DNA from: Pseudomonas chlororaphis
Lineage (GTDB): Bacteria > Pseudomonadota > Gammaproteobacteria > Pseudomonadales > Pseudomonadaceae
DNA length: 64,000 nt
Direction: 5' to 3'
Assembly: GCF_003731765.1 (NCBI RefSeq)
Contig: NZ_MOAL01000005.1
Coordinates: forward strand, 186,001 to 250,000
Every line of letters begins with the position of its first letter. The first letter of the stretch is position 1. Below are positions 16,530 to 25,233 of this stretch, piece after piece. Position numbers and translations under genes: made by a program. The notes beneath the pieces were generated by a model. It was not told the origin of the DNA, made no database searches, and was given only the letters and a program-made list of their open reading frames with translations.

Positions 16530-18362
16530 TTATTGGGCAGGGGGTTGCGCTTCGAGCTTGTCCAGTTTGACCTCGAAGCCATATTCCACGGTGTTGAGTT
16601 CGGTGCGCATGAAGGTTTCCAACTGGGTGGGTTGCCCATAGAAGTAATGCACGTCGAACACGGCCGGGCCCTGGTCAGAGGCTTGATGACTGACGCTGAG
16701 GATTTCCTTGAGGTACTGGCCGCTGTCGTCTTTGGCGTAGAAGCGCCAAGTGTCCGCCGGGAACAGGCGTTGGTCGACGATCAACGCATTGCCTTTGAGC
16801 GTCAGGCCTTCGGGCAGGGTGCGGGCGGAGAGGGATTGATGGTCGACGCTGGCCAGGAACAGCGGGACCGAGCCTACGGCGTAGGCCGGTGTTTCAGGAA
16901 ATAGGTTGAGGTCGTAGGTGATGACTCCGCGCAACGGGTCGATTTCGAAGGCTTCGGTCGGCAGCTCGATCGGCTCGCCCCGTTTCCCATTGTCATCCTG
17001 GGTGAAGAACGTCAGCGGGGTTTCACCCACGTCGAACGCTGAGCCCAGCAATTCGTCATTGAAGGTCTTGGGGTGGTTGAACTCGATGCGCGATGCGCTG
17101 GAGTCTTCCACCGACTGGCTGATCGTTACGGACTTTTTCAACGACGCCTCATCGAGGTCGGCGCCTTTCAGGTAGGCCGTCGCCTGGTCGTCATACACCA
17201 CCACCGGCATTGGCAGGGGCTGGATATTCTTGTCGGTGGTCTGGCGTTCGAAATGCTGCACCGGCAGTTCCAGGTCTTTGCGGGTCACGCTGGCCTGGGA
17301 AAAATCGAGCACGCTGACTTCCAGCTTATCGATCATCCCGTTGAAGTAGACCTTGCTGTAGTGGTTGCGCTGCTGGCGTTCGAAGTCCTTTTGCTCGCTT
17401 TCCAACTGCTGCTCGAAGCTGTCGCTCCAGGCTGACTGTTTCTGCATGGTTGCCAGTTGTTTCTCGTAAAAAGCGATTTGCTGGGTGTTTTCGTTGATCG
17501 ACCCGGAGCGGGAAAGCAGTTGCCCGCTGGCATCGCGAGCCTGGGCCAGCAGCGGGTTCAGTGCGGCGTCGGCGACTTCGGTGGGTAGCGCTGCGCTGTT
17601 GCTCAACTGGATCTCGGCGACGTTCTTGCCTAGGGACATCAAGGTCACGCTGATGTTGTCGTCGGTGCGGGTCTTGCCCACATCGCCCTTGCCCAGCACA
17701 AAGGTCTGTACCCGGCGCGGGGCTATCACTTCGACTTTGCCTTGCAGCGTGACGGGTTGGGGCTGGTGCTTGTTGTCCACTTCCAGCCCTTCGATGAAGG
17801 GGTAGGTCACGGTCAGGTCATCCGGGTTGGTCAGGTTGGAACTCGAAGGGCTGAGCTGGATGCCCGGGTCGGTTTCCGACCACTCCGGCTGAAAGGGGAT
17901 GACTTTTTTGTTGCTCAGGGTGACGGACTGCCATTCCAGGCCGTGGGGGAACGGAAACTCCGCAGGCATGGTGAAGTTGAAGGGGAACACCGGCTGCAAG
18001 TCGATCAGGTAGTCGGAACTCGAGGCCTTGCGCAGCACGAACAGGCCGTTGATGTAGGCATCCACCAGGGCTTGCGGGCTGGGGTAATGCTTGAGCAGCG
18101 CCAGGGCATCCTCCCCGTACTCGGTTTCGATGGGCTTGCTCTCGAGTTTGAGGCGCGCGCGTTCCAGCAACAGCAGCGAGCCGCCAAGGTCGGCAATGGC
18201 CTCTTTGAGCTTCGGGTCCTGGATGCTGTCCAGGGACTTTTCGAACTGCGCGGTCTTGTCGTCGAGGCTGACCTGGCGCTTCTCATCACTCGGCGAGCAC
18301 CCGCCGCTGAGCAGCAGGGCAATGCAGAGACCGATGCTCGCTAAAGGCAATCGCACATCCAT
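16530..18362 (-). CDS. Large uncharacterised lipoprotein, paralogue A of a pair flanking yqhA
   Basis: 610 aa from MDVRLPLASIGLCIALLLSG; the lipobox LSGGC puts the lipidated cysteine at residue 22. The longer reading frame adds 71 unconserved residues. No catalytic motif was recognised. The chain alternates beta-rich segments with a charged helical stretch at about 280-330 (QQIAFYEKQLATMQKQSAW). It shares its whole layout with the protein at 19088-20917: VxVIxPxxVQxFxxxxxDVGxTRT, SNSAALxxE, RYxxxYFxG, PLPMPVVVYDD/PMPATAVVYDE, LxGNALIxxxxxFPxxxWRFxAxDxxGxYLxxI and FDVxYxYGxP. The acylated N-terminus suggests a role in the periplasm or outer-membrane inner leaflet. Related proteins may be annotated only as hypothetical. 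Confidence 0.8.
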   Translation of the reverse strand: MDVRLPLASIGLCIALLLSGGCSPSDEKRQVSLDDKTAQFEKSLDSIQDPKLKEAIADLGGSLLLLERARLKLESKPIETEYGEDALALLKHYPSPQALVDAYINGLFVLRKASSSDYLIDLQPVFPFNFTMPAEFPFPHGLEWQSVTLSNKKVIPFQPEWSETDPGIQLSPSSSNLTNPDDLTVTYPFIEGLEVDNKHQPQPVTLQGKVEVIAPRRVQTFVLGKGDVGKTRTDDNISVTLMSLGKNVAEIQLSNSAALPTEVADAALNPLLAQARDASGQLLSRSGSINENTQQIAFYEKQLATMQKQSAWSDSFEQQLESEQKDFERQQRNHYSKVYFNGMIDKLEVSVLDFSQASVTRKDLELPVQHFERQTTDKNIQPLPMPVVVYDDQATAYLKGADLDEASLKKSVTISQSVEDSSASRIEFNHPKTFNDELLGSAFDVGETPLTFFTQDDNGKRGEPIELPTEAFEIDPLRGVITYDLNLFPETPAYAVGSVPLFLASVDHQSLSARTLPEGLTLKGNALIVDQRLFPADTWRFYAKDDSGQYLKEILSVSHQASDQGPAVFDVHYFYGQPTQLETFMRTELNTVEYGFEVKLDKLEAQPPAQ

Positions 18363-18523
18363 TTTCCGTCTTCCTGTCCGATGTCTGTGAACGCTGTGAC
18401 AGGCTCCGACACTAGCAGAAAACGCGTCTGTAAAAAGCCGCAGGTCGTGGATTTGTCGGTGGTTTATGGGGATTCGGCGCACTGATATACTCGCCGCCGT
18501 TTTCAGACCAGGTGCGAGACTCA

Positions 18524-19012
18524 ATGGAACGTTTAATCGAAAATGCGATGTACGCCTCACGCTGGTTGCTGGCACCCATCTATTTTGGTCTGTCGTTGGG
18601 GCTGCTAGCGCTGGCTTTGAAGTTCTTCCAGGAAGTCTTCCACGTCATCCCCAATGTGTTTTCCATGGCCGAATCGGACCTGATCCTGGTGTTGTTGTCG
18701 TTGATCGACATGGCCCTGGTGGGCGGCTTGCTGGTGATGGTGATGATTTCCGGCTACGAGAACTTCGTCTCTCAGTTGGATATCGACGAGGACAAAGAGA
18801 AACTCAGCTGGCTGGGCAAGATGGACTCTTCGTCCTTGAAGATGAAGGTCGCGGCCTCCATCGTGGCGATTTCCTCGATCCACCTGCTGCGGGTGTTCAT
18901 GGACGCCAAGAACACGCCCACCGATTACCTGATGTGGTACGTGATCATCCACATGACCTTTGTGGTGTCGGCCTTTGCCATGGGTTACTTGGACAAGCTG
19001 ACCAAGCACTGA
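18524..19012 (+). CDS. YqhA/UPF0114 (TIGR00645) family membrane protein
   Basis: 162 aa inner-membrane protein of unknown function, the usual length for UPF0114. Three or four hydrophobic segments are visible: about 12-35 (WLLAPIYFGLSLGLLALALK), 52-78 (LILVLLSLIDMALVGGLLVM), 103-122, and 134-156. ISGYENFVSQLD and DSSSLKMKVAASIVAISSIHLL are family blocks. The ATG at 18524 gives the family start MERLIENAMYASRW; a GTG four codons earlier is possible. The gene is convergent with paralogue B (19088-20917) and divergent from paralogue A (16530-18362), so it sits between two related envelope genes. A terminator follows. Confidence 0.92.
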   Translation: MERLIENAMYASRWLLAPIYFGLSLGLLALALKFFQEVFHVIPNVFSMAESDLILVLLSLIDMALVGGLLVMVMISGYENFVSQLDIDEDKEKLSWLGKMDSSSLKMKVAASIVAISSIHLLRVFMDAKNTPTDYLMWYVIIHMTFVVSAFAMGYLDKLTKH

Positions 19013-19036
19013 TCTGTCGACTGCAACAAGACCCGC

Positions 19037-19072
19037 AACGCCCGGCCGTTACACAACGCCCGGGCGTTTTTA
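19037..19072 (+). terminator. Terminator of the YqhA-family gene
   Basis: AACGCCCG (19037-19044) pairs with CGGGCGTT (19061-19068), followed by TTTTA, 25 bases after the stop. Confidence 0.8.
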
Positions 19073-19087
19073 TTGGCGGTTTGTGGG

Positions 19088-20917
19088 CTACAAGCAGCCG
19101 GCCATCACCACATTGTCGGTGACATAGCAGGGGTTCTCCGGCTTTTGCAGTTCGATGTCGTAGTCATAGAGCAGGGGGCTGATGCTGACTAGTTTGTAGG
19201 CTTCGATACTGGCCGGCTCGCCGTAGTAGTACTGCACGTCGAACATCGCCGAGCCGTAGGCTTTATCCAGATGGCTGACTTGATGGATCTTGCGCAGGTA
19301 GCGGCCCTGGCTGTCCCGGGCAAAGAAGCGCCAGCGCTCCTTGGGGAACGGCTTGCTTTCGAGAATCAGCGCATTGCCTTGCAGGCGCATGCCCGGGGGG
19401 AGGGCGTCGACCGGGTACAGGGTCTTTTCCACTTTTGGATGGATCAGGGTCATGGTGCCCTTGGCAAACGCCGGCTCCCGGCGGAAGTCGGCGGGGCTGT
19501 AGCTGATCCACCCTTCGTAGGGATCGACGTCATAGACGTTGGGGCTCACGTCCATCAGGTCGCCGTGCCTGCCGAGCTTGTCCTGGGTGTAGAAGTCGAC
19601 TTTGCGGTCGATGGGGCGCCCGGGGATCTTCCAGTCGAAGGGCAGGTCGCTGCGAAAGCGGATTCTGGCGTAGCGGACGCTGACCAGTTCGGACTGCACC
19701 TTGACGCTCCGGCGGTGCTCTTCCTCGCTCATGGCGTAGCGGCCGGTCTGTTCGGCGATGCGCTCGTCATAGACCACGGCAGTGGCCGGCATGGGCTGCA
19801 GTGTCTTACCCACCAGGGTTGGGGCGAAGGTATCGACGGCCGTCTTCAGCGTCTGGCGTTCCACCTTGGCGGCAGAGAAGTCCAGGGCGGTGACTTTGAG
19901 GCTGGCCAACTCGCCGGAGAAGTACTGCTTTTTGTAGCGGCTGGCCTGGCCCCGGTGGAATGCCGCGAGCTGTTGGCGCTGCTGGTCAAAAAAAACGGGG
20001 TCATAGCTGGGTTGTTGCAGCAGCGTCTGCAGTTGTTGGTCTTCGAAGGCCCGTTGCTGTGGGGCCTTTTCAATGCTGCCTTCGGCCTTCAGGTAGTTGC
20101 CGTCGCGGTCCTGGGCCTGGATCACCAAGGGGTCGAGGCCTCGCTCCGAGAGCTCCGGCGCCAGCGCCGCGCTGTTGTGCAGTTCGAACTCGGCGGAGTA
20201 CGGGCCGACCTTGAGCAGGGTGACGCTGAGGTTGCCCTGGGTGCGGGTGCTGCCGACATCCTTGGGCGAAAAACTGAACACCTGGACCTGGCTTGGAATA
20301 ACGATTTCTACGTGGCCGTTGAGGGCGACGACTGGCGGGCGGTGTTCCGAATCCGGTGCCGGTTGGCCTTTTTGCCGGTCGTGCAGTTCGAACACCCCGG
20401 GGTTCACTTTGATCAGGGAGACGCCGGTCTCTGCCACGGTGTTGCCGAGGGCAATCACGCGGCCGTCAGCCAGGCTGGCTGAATCCCAATCCAGGGTGGC
20501 GGGGAACAGTGGCTTTACCGGGTAGTCGCGGATAAACGGTGAACCGATGATCAGGGTACTGGCGGAGGCTTGGCGCGGGTAGTTTTTGAAAAACAGGCTG
20601 CCCAGCCAGCGCTGGGCGGCGATGCTCAAGTCTGGGTACTGCTCGATCAGCGCGTTGGCGTCCAGGCTATGGCGGGCCTCCTCAGGCGGCCTGTCGAGCA
20701 CCAAGGCCTGGCGCTGCTCTTTGTACCAGTCTTGCAACTGCTGGATCGCCCGCTTCTCCAACTCGGGGTCGCCGAGGGCCTCTGCTTGGTGGTAGCGCTC
20801 CCTGTAGGTGTTTTCCAGGATTTGTTCGGGGCCTGGTGCCAGGTACAGATACAGAGCCACGCCGGCTGCTGCCAGAGTGCTGGCAGCAAGGGCGAGATAG
20901 ATGCGTTTCAACGGCAT
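19088..20917 (-). CDS. Large uncharacterised membrane-anchored protein, paralogue B of a pair flanking yqhA
   Basis: 609 aa, unknown function. The N-terminus MPLKRIYLALAASTLAAAGV is a hydrophobic anchor or signal without a lipobox cysteine, unlike paralogue A, so this copy is probably held by an uncleaved helix. The remaining ~575 residues are predicted periplasmic and align end to end with paralogue A: EIVIPSQVQVFSFSPKDVG, HNSAALAPEL, KQYFSGELASLKVTALDF, LQGNALILESKPFPKERW and MFDVQYYYGEP all have counterparts. The C-terminal tail has cysteines in ENPCYVTDNVVMAGCL, which are absent from copy A and could form a disulfide. Same strand as A but separated from it by the oppositely oriented yqhA gene. 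Confidence 0.8.
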   Translation of the reverse strand: MPLKRIYLALAASTLAAAGVALYLYLAPGPEQILENTYRERYHQAEALGDPELEKRAIQQLQDWYKEQRQALVLDRPPEEARHSLDANALIEQYPDLSIAAQRWLGSLFFKNYPRQASASTLIIGSPFIRDYPVKPLFPATLDWDSASLADGRVIALGNTVAETGVSLIKVNPGVFELHDRQKGQPAPDSEHRPPVVALNGHVEIVIPSQVQVFSFSPKDVGSTRTQGNLSVTLLKVGPYSAEFELHNSAALAPELSERGLDPLVIQAQDRDGNYLKAEGSIEKAPQQRAFEDQQLQTLLQQPSYDPVFFDQQRQQLAAFHRGQASRYKKQYFSGELASLKVTALDFSAAKVERQTLKTAVDTFAPTLVGKTLQPMPATAVVYDERIAEQTGRYAMSEEEHRRSVKVQSELVSVRYARIRFRSDLPFDWKIPGRPIDRKVDFYTQDKLGRHGDLMDVSPNVYDVDPYEGWISYSPADFRREPAFAKGTMTLIHPKVEKTLYPVDALPPGMRLQGNALILESKPFPKERWRFFARDSQGRYLRKIHQVSHLDKAYGSAMFDVQYYYGEPASIEAYKLVSISPLLYDYDIELQKPENPCYVTDNVVMAGCL

Positions 20918-21133
20918 GACTGGCCATCCGTTGGCGGAGAAATCAGAGGGTCAAGATCCATTTGTGGATATCCAATTACGTGTAGGAAAAGTAGACGCGG
21001 CGGCGACACTAACAGAAACCGCATTGGCTGTTCTGTCCGCCGTTGGTCCAGAGACCTTGTCCGCTCCTTGTGCTTTTGGGGCGCCAGGCATATGCCTGTA
21101 GTGTCACGGGCTTGAATTGCACGAGGTGCGTTT

Positions 21134-21439
21134 ATGAACCTGCAAGAAATGAATGCCTATGCCATTGCTGGCAAGGTCGACGAGTTGAACTTGATCTCCC
21201 TGGAAGGTGGGATCTACCTGCTTGAGGCCCGCATGCACGGCGCCGCCTATCCCCTGAGCGACAACCAGGGGCACATGTTCCACCTGCGTTCGGTGGAGCA
21301 TGCGCGCGAAGTGCTGCAGGCGTTTCCGAAGCTGCCCTTTCACTTGATACACACCTCGGTGCACGACGAGATGTGTGGCCTGGCCGCCAGCGCCGAAGAA
21401 AGCCTGAAGGTGCCGATCACCCTGCGCTCAAGCTGGTAA
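21134..21439 (+). CDS. Conserved hypothetical, 101 aa (possibly DUF6482)
   Basis: Small soluble protein beginning MNLQEMNAYAIAGKVDELNL, with CGAGG 9-13 bases upstream. It appears compact and mixed alpha/beta: ISLEGGIYLLEARMHGAAYP, FHLRSVEHAREVLQAF and HLIHTSVHDEMCGL. Histidines cluster in the second half (HMFHLRS, FHLIHTSVHDEMC) and with one cysteine could bind a metal; this is inference. It is transcribed towards fklB with a 129-base gap, so it may share its message. I recall a Pseudomonas family of this kind but cannot give a function. Confidence 0.7.
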   Translation: MNLQEMNAYAIAGKVDELNLISLEGGIYLLEARMHGAAYPLSDNQGHMFHLRSVEHAREVLQAFPKLPFHLIHTSVHDEMCGLAASAEESLKVPITLRSSW

Positions 21440-21568
21440 GGCAGGGCGCCCGCTCATCATGGCGACAGCTTCTGTGCTAGTCTGCTCGCCCTTTTGGTTC
21501 CGGGCGCCCCGGAATGCGCTGTGCACGCACGGCAAATTCCCGAGCCGTCCCCACAGCGGAGCAGTTTC

Positions 21569-22186
21569 ATGTCCGAAGTAAATCTGTCCACCGACGAAAC
21601 CCGCGTCAGCTACGGCATTGGCCGTCAGTTGGGCGACCAACTGCGCGACAACCCGCCACCGGGCGTGAGCCTGGACGCAATCCTGGCGGGTTTGACCGAC
21701 GCGTTCGCCGGCAAGCCTAGCCGTGTTGGCCAGGAAGAAATGTCCGCCAGCTTCAAAGTGATCCGCGAGATCATGCAAGCCGAAGCCGCTGCCAAAGCTG
21801 AAGCCGCTGCAGGTGCCGGCCTGGCTTTCCTGGCTGAAAACGCCAAGCGTGACGGCATCACCACCCTGGCTTCCGGCCTGCAATTCGAAGTGTTGACCCA
21901 AGGTGAAGGCGCCAAGCCATCCCGTGAAGACAGCGTGCGCACGCACTACCACGGCACCCTGATCGACGGCACTGTGTTCGACAGCTCCTACGATCGTGGC
22001 CAGCCTGCGGAATTCCCGGTTGGCGGCGTGATCGCGGGCTGGACCGAAGCCCTGCAACTGATGAATGCCGGTAGCAAATGGCGTCTGTACGTGCCAAGCG
22101 AGCTGGCTTACGGCGCGCAAGGCGTGGGCAGCATTCCGCCCCACAGTGTCCTGGTATTCGACGTCGAGCTGCTCGACGTTCTGTAA
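21569..22186 (+). CDS. fklB: FKBP-type peptidyl-prolyl cis-trans isomerase FklB
   Basis: Protein-folding enzyme, 205 aa, the same size as E. coli FklB (206 aa). The start MSEVNLSTDETRVSYGIGRQ is chosen because the longer frame lacks family similarity. The N-terminal dimerisation domain (about 1-90) contains VSYGIGRQLGDQL and an alanine-rich helix (AEAAAKAEAAAGAG). The FKBP domain (about 95-205) has VRTHYHGTLIDGTVFDSSY, FPVGGVIAGWTEALQLM and YGAQGVGSIPPHSVLVFDVEL, with the aromatic/acid residues of the isomerase pocket. No signal peptide is present, so the protein is probably cytoplasmic. A REP pair follows the stop. Confidence 0.94.
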   Translation: MSEVNLSTDETRVSYGIGRQLGDQLRDNPPPGVSLDAILAGLTDAFAGKPSRVGQEEMSASFKVIREIMQAEAAAKAEAAAGAGLAFLAENAKRDGITTLASGLQFEVLTQGEGAKPSREDSVRTHYHGTLIDGTVFDSSYDRGQPAEFPVGGVIAGWTEALQLMNAGSKWRLYVPSELAYGAQGVGSIPPHSVLVFDVELLDVL

Positions 22187-22200
22187 GCCATACCCCGCTG

Positions 22201-22289
22201 TGCGGGAGCCGGTTTGCAAGCGAGGCGGGCGGCGCGGTTCAACCCTGAACCCGTGCCGAAGCCTTCGCTGGCAAGTCGGCTCCTACAGG
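22201..22289. repeat. Inverted pair of REP elements (REPIN-like)
   Basis: GCGGGAGCCGGTTTGCAAGC at the left end and its approximate complement CTTCGCTGGCAAGTCGGCTC (continuing CTACA) at the right end face each other across about 45 bases. This is the usual two-headed REP arrangement mobilised by RAYT transposases. No RAYT gene is in this window. Confidence 0.7.
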
Positions 22290-22303
22290 TTTTGCAGTGA
22301 GTC

Positions 22304-22561
22304 TCATACCTGGAACTTGGTATGCAGATCGGACGCCGGGCGCAAGGCTCTGGCGTAGCAGAACAAAAACAGGTTGCGCACCAGTTCCTTGAGCACCACC
22401 GGCTCGCTGGAGCTCAAACCGTTCAGGTCCAGATCTCCTTGGTCCTGCAGCTCGTTGAGGGCTTCTTCTTCCAGTACCGCACAAACTTCTCCGGTCTCCC
22501 GATGGAGAATCCGCAGGTAAGGCTGTGGGCGGTCCAGCCAGGCGTCGATTAAATAAGTCAT
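22304..22561 (-). CDS. Conserved hypothetical, 85 aa
   Basis: Small acidic protein of unknown function. The start at 22561 (MTYLIDAWLDRPQPYLRILH) is preferred because AAGGAG stands nine bases before it; the ATG at 22570 directly abuts that site. It contains RETGEVCAVLEEEALNELQ and a helical C-terminal part, VVLKELVRNLFLFCYARALR. No signal or membrane segment. I recognise it only as a short conserved Pseudomonas protein. Confidence 0.7.
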   Translation of the reverse strand: MTYLIDAWLDRPQPYLRILHRETGEVCAVLEEEALNELQDQGDLDLNGLSSSEPVVLKELVRNLFLFCYARALRPASDLHTKFQV

Positions 22562-22756
22562 GGTTCTCATCTCCTTGATGGGGTTAGGTGAGAATAATTC
22601 TTATTCAATGAATAGCAAGTACCTATTGGCAGTTTCTGCTTTTTTCTGTGGGGAAATTGCTGTCGGTCAAAAGGGCTGGCCTTTTGCTATGGCGGGGCGG
22701 CGAGGCGGGGAAAGAGGGCGCCATCCCGCGTCAGGCGCGGGATGGAGGCAGAAGCA

Positions 22757-23098
22757 TCAGACTTTGCGGACGAACTCGGACTTGAGTTTCATCGGACCGA
22801 TGCCGTCGATCTTGCAGTCGATGTCGTGGTCGCCGTCGCACAGGCGGATGTTCTTGACCTTGGTGCCGACCTTGACCACCAGGGACGTGCCCTTGACCTT
22901 GAGGTCTTTGATCACGGTGATGGTGTCGCCGTCTTGCAGGACGTTGCCCACGGAGTCTTTTTTCACGGTGTCATCAGAGGTCGCCTCGGCTTCGCCGGTG
23001 GCGGACCACTCATGGGCGCACTCCGGGCAGATCAGCTGGGCGCCGTCTTCATAGGTGTATTCGGAATTGCATTTTGGGCAGGGTGGCAAAGTGCTCAC
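22757..23098 (-). CDS. yjdM: YjdM/PhnA family zinc-ribbon protein
   Basis: 113 aa, the normal length for this family (once linked to phosphonate use as PhnA, later shown not to be phosphonoacetate hydrolase). The N-terminal zinc ribbon is clear: CPKC at residues 7-10 and CPEC at 24-27. The C-terminal SH3-like part contains SVGNVLQDGDTITVIKDLKV and GTKVKNIRLCDGDHDIDCKI, the PhnA signature. It is a single gene with no phosphonate genes nearby. Cellular role remains unclear. Confidence 0.92.
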   Translation of the reverse strand: MSTLPPCPKCNSEYTYEDGAQLICPECAHEWSATGEAEATSDDTVKKDSVGNVLQDGDTITVIKDLKVKGTSLVVKVGTKVKNIRLCDGDHDIDCKIDGIGPMKLKSEFVRKV

Positions 23099-23194
23099 TA
23101 ACGCTCCTTGATTTCAGGATGGCTAAAAAGCGCACATTGTATAGGGTTTTTGTCGGGAAGGGGCGGGGCAAGGCAGTGCCAGCAAGCCGCCCCC

Positions 23195-23217
23195 ATTGCG
23201 GGAGCCGGCTTGCGAGT
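23195..23217. repeat. REP element (partial)
   Basis: TTGCGGGAGCCGGCTTGCGAG: the left half of the REP core, with a degenerate inverted match (GTGCCAGCAAGCCGC) just before it at 23176-23190. Confidence 0.55.
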
Positions 23218-23223
23218 CATGGG

Positions 23224-24192
23224 TCAGTGGGTGCGGGCGACGGCGAACTCGCTGAGTTCCACCAGGGCATCGCGGTACTCGCTGGGTGGCAGTGCTTCCA
23301 GGCAAGTGATGGCTCGGGCTACATAGTCGCGGGCCAACTGGGCGGTGTAGTCCAGGGAACCGGACGCTTCGACGGCCGCACGGATGCTTTCCAGGTCTTC
23401 GATACCGCCTTTCTGAATCGCCTTGCGCACCAGTGCCGCCTGTTCGGGCGTGCCTTCGCGCATGGTGTAGATCAGTGGCAGAGTCGGTTTGCCTTCGGCC
23501 AGGTCATCGCCGACGTTCTTGCCCAGGGTCTCCGCGTCGCCGCGGTAGTCCAGCAAGTCGTCCACCAGTTGGAAGGCCACACCCAAGTGGTCGCCAAAGG
23601 TCCGCAGGGCTTCGCTCTGCTCCGGCGTGGCGCCAGCCAGGGCAGCGGCGCTGTGGGTCGAGGCTTCGAAAAGCATCGCCGTCTTGCCGCGGATGACTTC
23701 CATGTAGGTTTCTTCGGTGGTGCTGGCGTCACGAACCTTCGACAGCTGCAGCACTTCGCCTTCGGCGATGATGCGAGTGGCCTGGGACAGGATCTTCATC
23801 ACCTGCATCGAGCCCAACTCGACCATCATTTCGAAGGAGCGCGAGTACAGGAAGTCACCGACCAAGACGCTGGGTGCGTTGCCCCACATGGCGTTGGCCG
23901 TGGAGCGGCCACGGCGCATGCCGGACATGTCGACCACGTCGTCATGCAGCAGGGTCGCGGTGTGCAGGAACTCGATGGTGGCGGCCAGCAGGCGCAGGTC
24001 ATCGCCTTCGCGGCCCAGGGCCTTGCCACACAGCAGCACCAGCAGAGGGCGCAGGCGCTTGCCACCAGCCGAAGTGATGTAGTCGCCGATTTTCGATACC
24101 AGCGGCACTCGAGACGTCAGTTGCTTCTTGATGATGTCGTCGACGGCGCTAAAATCGTCCGCCACCGCGCGGTAGAAAGCTTGGGGTTGCAT
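23224..24192 (-). CDS. ispB: Polyprenyl (octaprenyl/nonaprenyl) diphosphate synthase IspB
   Basis: Makes the long isoprenoid side chain of ubiquinone from farnesyl and isopentenyl diphosphates. 322 aa, the standard length. First aspartate-rich motif LLHDDVVDMSGMRRG (around 82-96), second QLVDDLLDYRGD (around 208-219), plus GGKRLRPLLVLL near the N-terminus. Pseudomonas ubiquinone is Q9, so the true product may be nonaprenyl diphosphate. Divergent from rplU-rpmA, the conserved arrangement in gamma-proteobacteria. Confidence 0.96.
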   Translation of the reverse strand: MQPQAFYRAVADDFSAVDDIIKKQLTSRVPLVSKIGDYITSAGGKRLRPLLVLLCGKALGREGDDLRLLAATIEFLHTATLLHDDVVDMSGMRRGRSTANAMWGNAPSVLVGDFLYSRSFEMMVELGSMQVMKILSQATRIIAEGEVLQLSKVRDASTTEETYMEVIRGKTAMLFEASTHSAAALAGATPEQSEALRTFGDHLGVAFQLVDDLLDYRGDAETLGKNVGDDLAEGKPTLPLIYTMREGTPEQAALVRKAIQKGGIEDLESIRAAVEASGSLDYTAQLARDYVARAITCLEALPPSEYRDALVELSEFAVARTH

Positions 24193-24271
24193 CAGCGACA
24201 GGTGCTCCAGAAGGGTTGCGCGGCATGCTAGGACCCGCGTCCGCGGGTGTCAAGGCGCGATGGACGGCCAC

Positions 24272-24300
24272 TTGCATAGGCTTTGCGCCTTGCGTACAAT
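24272..24300 (+). promoter_or_regulatory. Sigma70 promoter of rplU-rpmA
   Basis: TTGCAT (24272-24277), a 17-base spacer, and TACAAT (24295-24300), about 130 bases before rplU. Followed by a GC-rich discriminator, as expected for growth-rate-controlled ribosomal protein genes. Confidence 0.75.
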
Positions 24301-24433
24301 CGCGCACCCTGAACTTCCTGGGCAGCACCTGCCTTACGCAATTGCACTTGGGCCGTTCCAGCCCCATGCAGCCATGCCAGCCAATACCTCTTCTTATAAA
24401 GAGCTGGGTGAGCAGGATTATCGGAGAAATACC

Positions 24434-24745
24434 ATGTACGCAGTAATCGTTACCGGCGGTAAGCAATACAAGGTCGCTGAAGGTGAATACCTGAAGATCG
24501 AAAAACTGGAAATCGCTACTGGCGAATCCGTGACTTTTGACCGCGTTCTGTTGGTCGCCAATGGCGATGACGTGAACATCGGCGCTCCTGTTGTTGCTGG
24601 CGCAACCGTCAAGGCTGAAGTGATCTCCCAAGGTCGTCACGATAAAGTCCGCATCATCAAGTTCCGTCGTCGTAAGCACCACATGAAGCGTATGGGCCAC
24701 CGCCAGTGGTTCACCGAGATCAAAATCACCGGTATTCAGGCTTAA
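24434..24745 (+). CDS. rplU: 50S ribosomal protein L21
   Basis: 103 aa, starting MYAVIVTGGKQYKVAEGEYL. The C-terminal basic segment KVRIIKFRRRKHHMKRMGHR followed by QWFTEIKITGI is the L21 rRNA-binding signature. The ATG at 24434 matches the family start; the longer frame to 24260 is non-coding leader. First gene of the rplU-rpmA operon, 35 bases before rpmA. Confidence 0.98.
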   Translation: MYAVIVTGGKQYKVAEGEYLKIEKLEIATGESVTFDRVLLVANGDDVNIGAPVVAGATVKAEVISQGRHDKVRIIKFRRRKHHMKRMGHRQWFTEIKITGIQA

Positions 24746-24780
24746 TTACAGCCTAATTCCTCACTAGGAGAATTGAACTC

Positions 24781-25038
24781 ATGGCACACAAAAAAGCTGG
24801 TGGTAGTACCCGTAACGGTCGCGACTCAGAAGCCAAACGCCTTGGCGTGAAGATGTATGGCGGCCAGAAAATCATTCCGGGCAACATCATCGTGCGTCAG
24901 CGCGGCACCCAATTCCACGCTGGCTACGGCGTTGGCATGGGTAAAGATCACACCCTCTTCGCGAAAATCGAAGGCGTGATCAAGTTTGAAGTAAAAGGCG
25001 CTTTCAACCGCCGTTACGTGAGCGTTGTCGCCGCTTAA
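24781..25038 (+). CDS. rpmA: 50S ribosomal protein L27
   Basis: 85 aa, starting MAHKKAGGSTRNGRDSEAKR, the invariant L27 N-terminus that reaches the peptidyl transferase centre. No N-terminal extension needing cleavage is present. AGGAG lies upstream at a good distance. Followed by a terminator, and then obgE as in many bacteria. Confidence 0.98.
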   Translation: MAHKKAGGSTRNGRDSEAKRLGVKMYGGQKIIPGNIIVRQRGTQFHAGYGVGMGKDHTLFAKIEGVIKFEVKGAFNRRYVSVVAA

Positions 25039-25052
25039 TTGCGCGCACGCTG

Positions 25053-25083
25053 GAAAAGCCCTGTCTCGCGACGGGGCTTTTTC
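25053..25083 (+). terminator. Terminator of rplU-rpmA
   Basis: AAAAGCCC and GGGGCTTTTT form a stem with an 11-base loop, ending in five T residues, 15 bases after rpmA. Confidence 0.85.
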
Positions 25084-25233
25084 GTTTGTGGGGTGAGTCT
25101 CTTGCAAAACTGTTTGTATGGGCTGCTGGCGCTGGATGTTTCGGTCGTTGATTGAGGTCGCTGCGCTCATTTTTGCAAGAGTCTTATGTCTTAGTGTTTT
25201 TCGGCTCGCCCGTGCGGCGAGAGGCGTTTGGTT

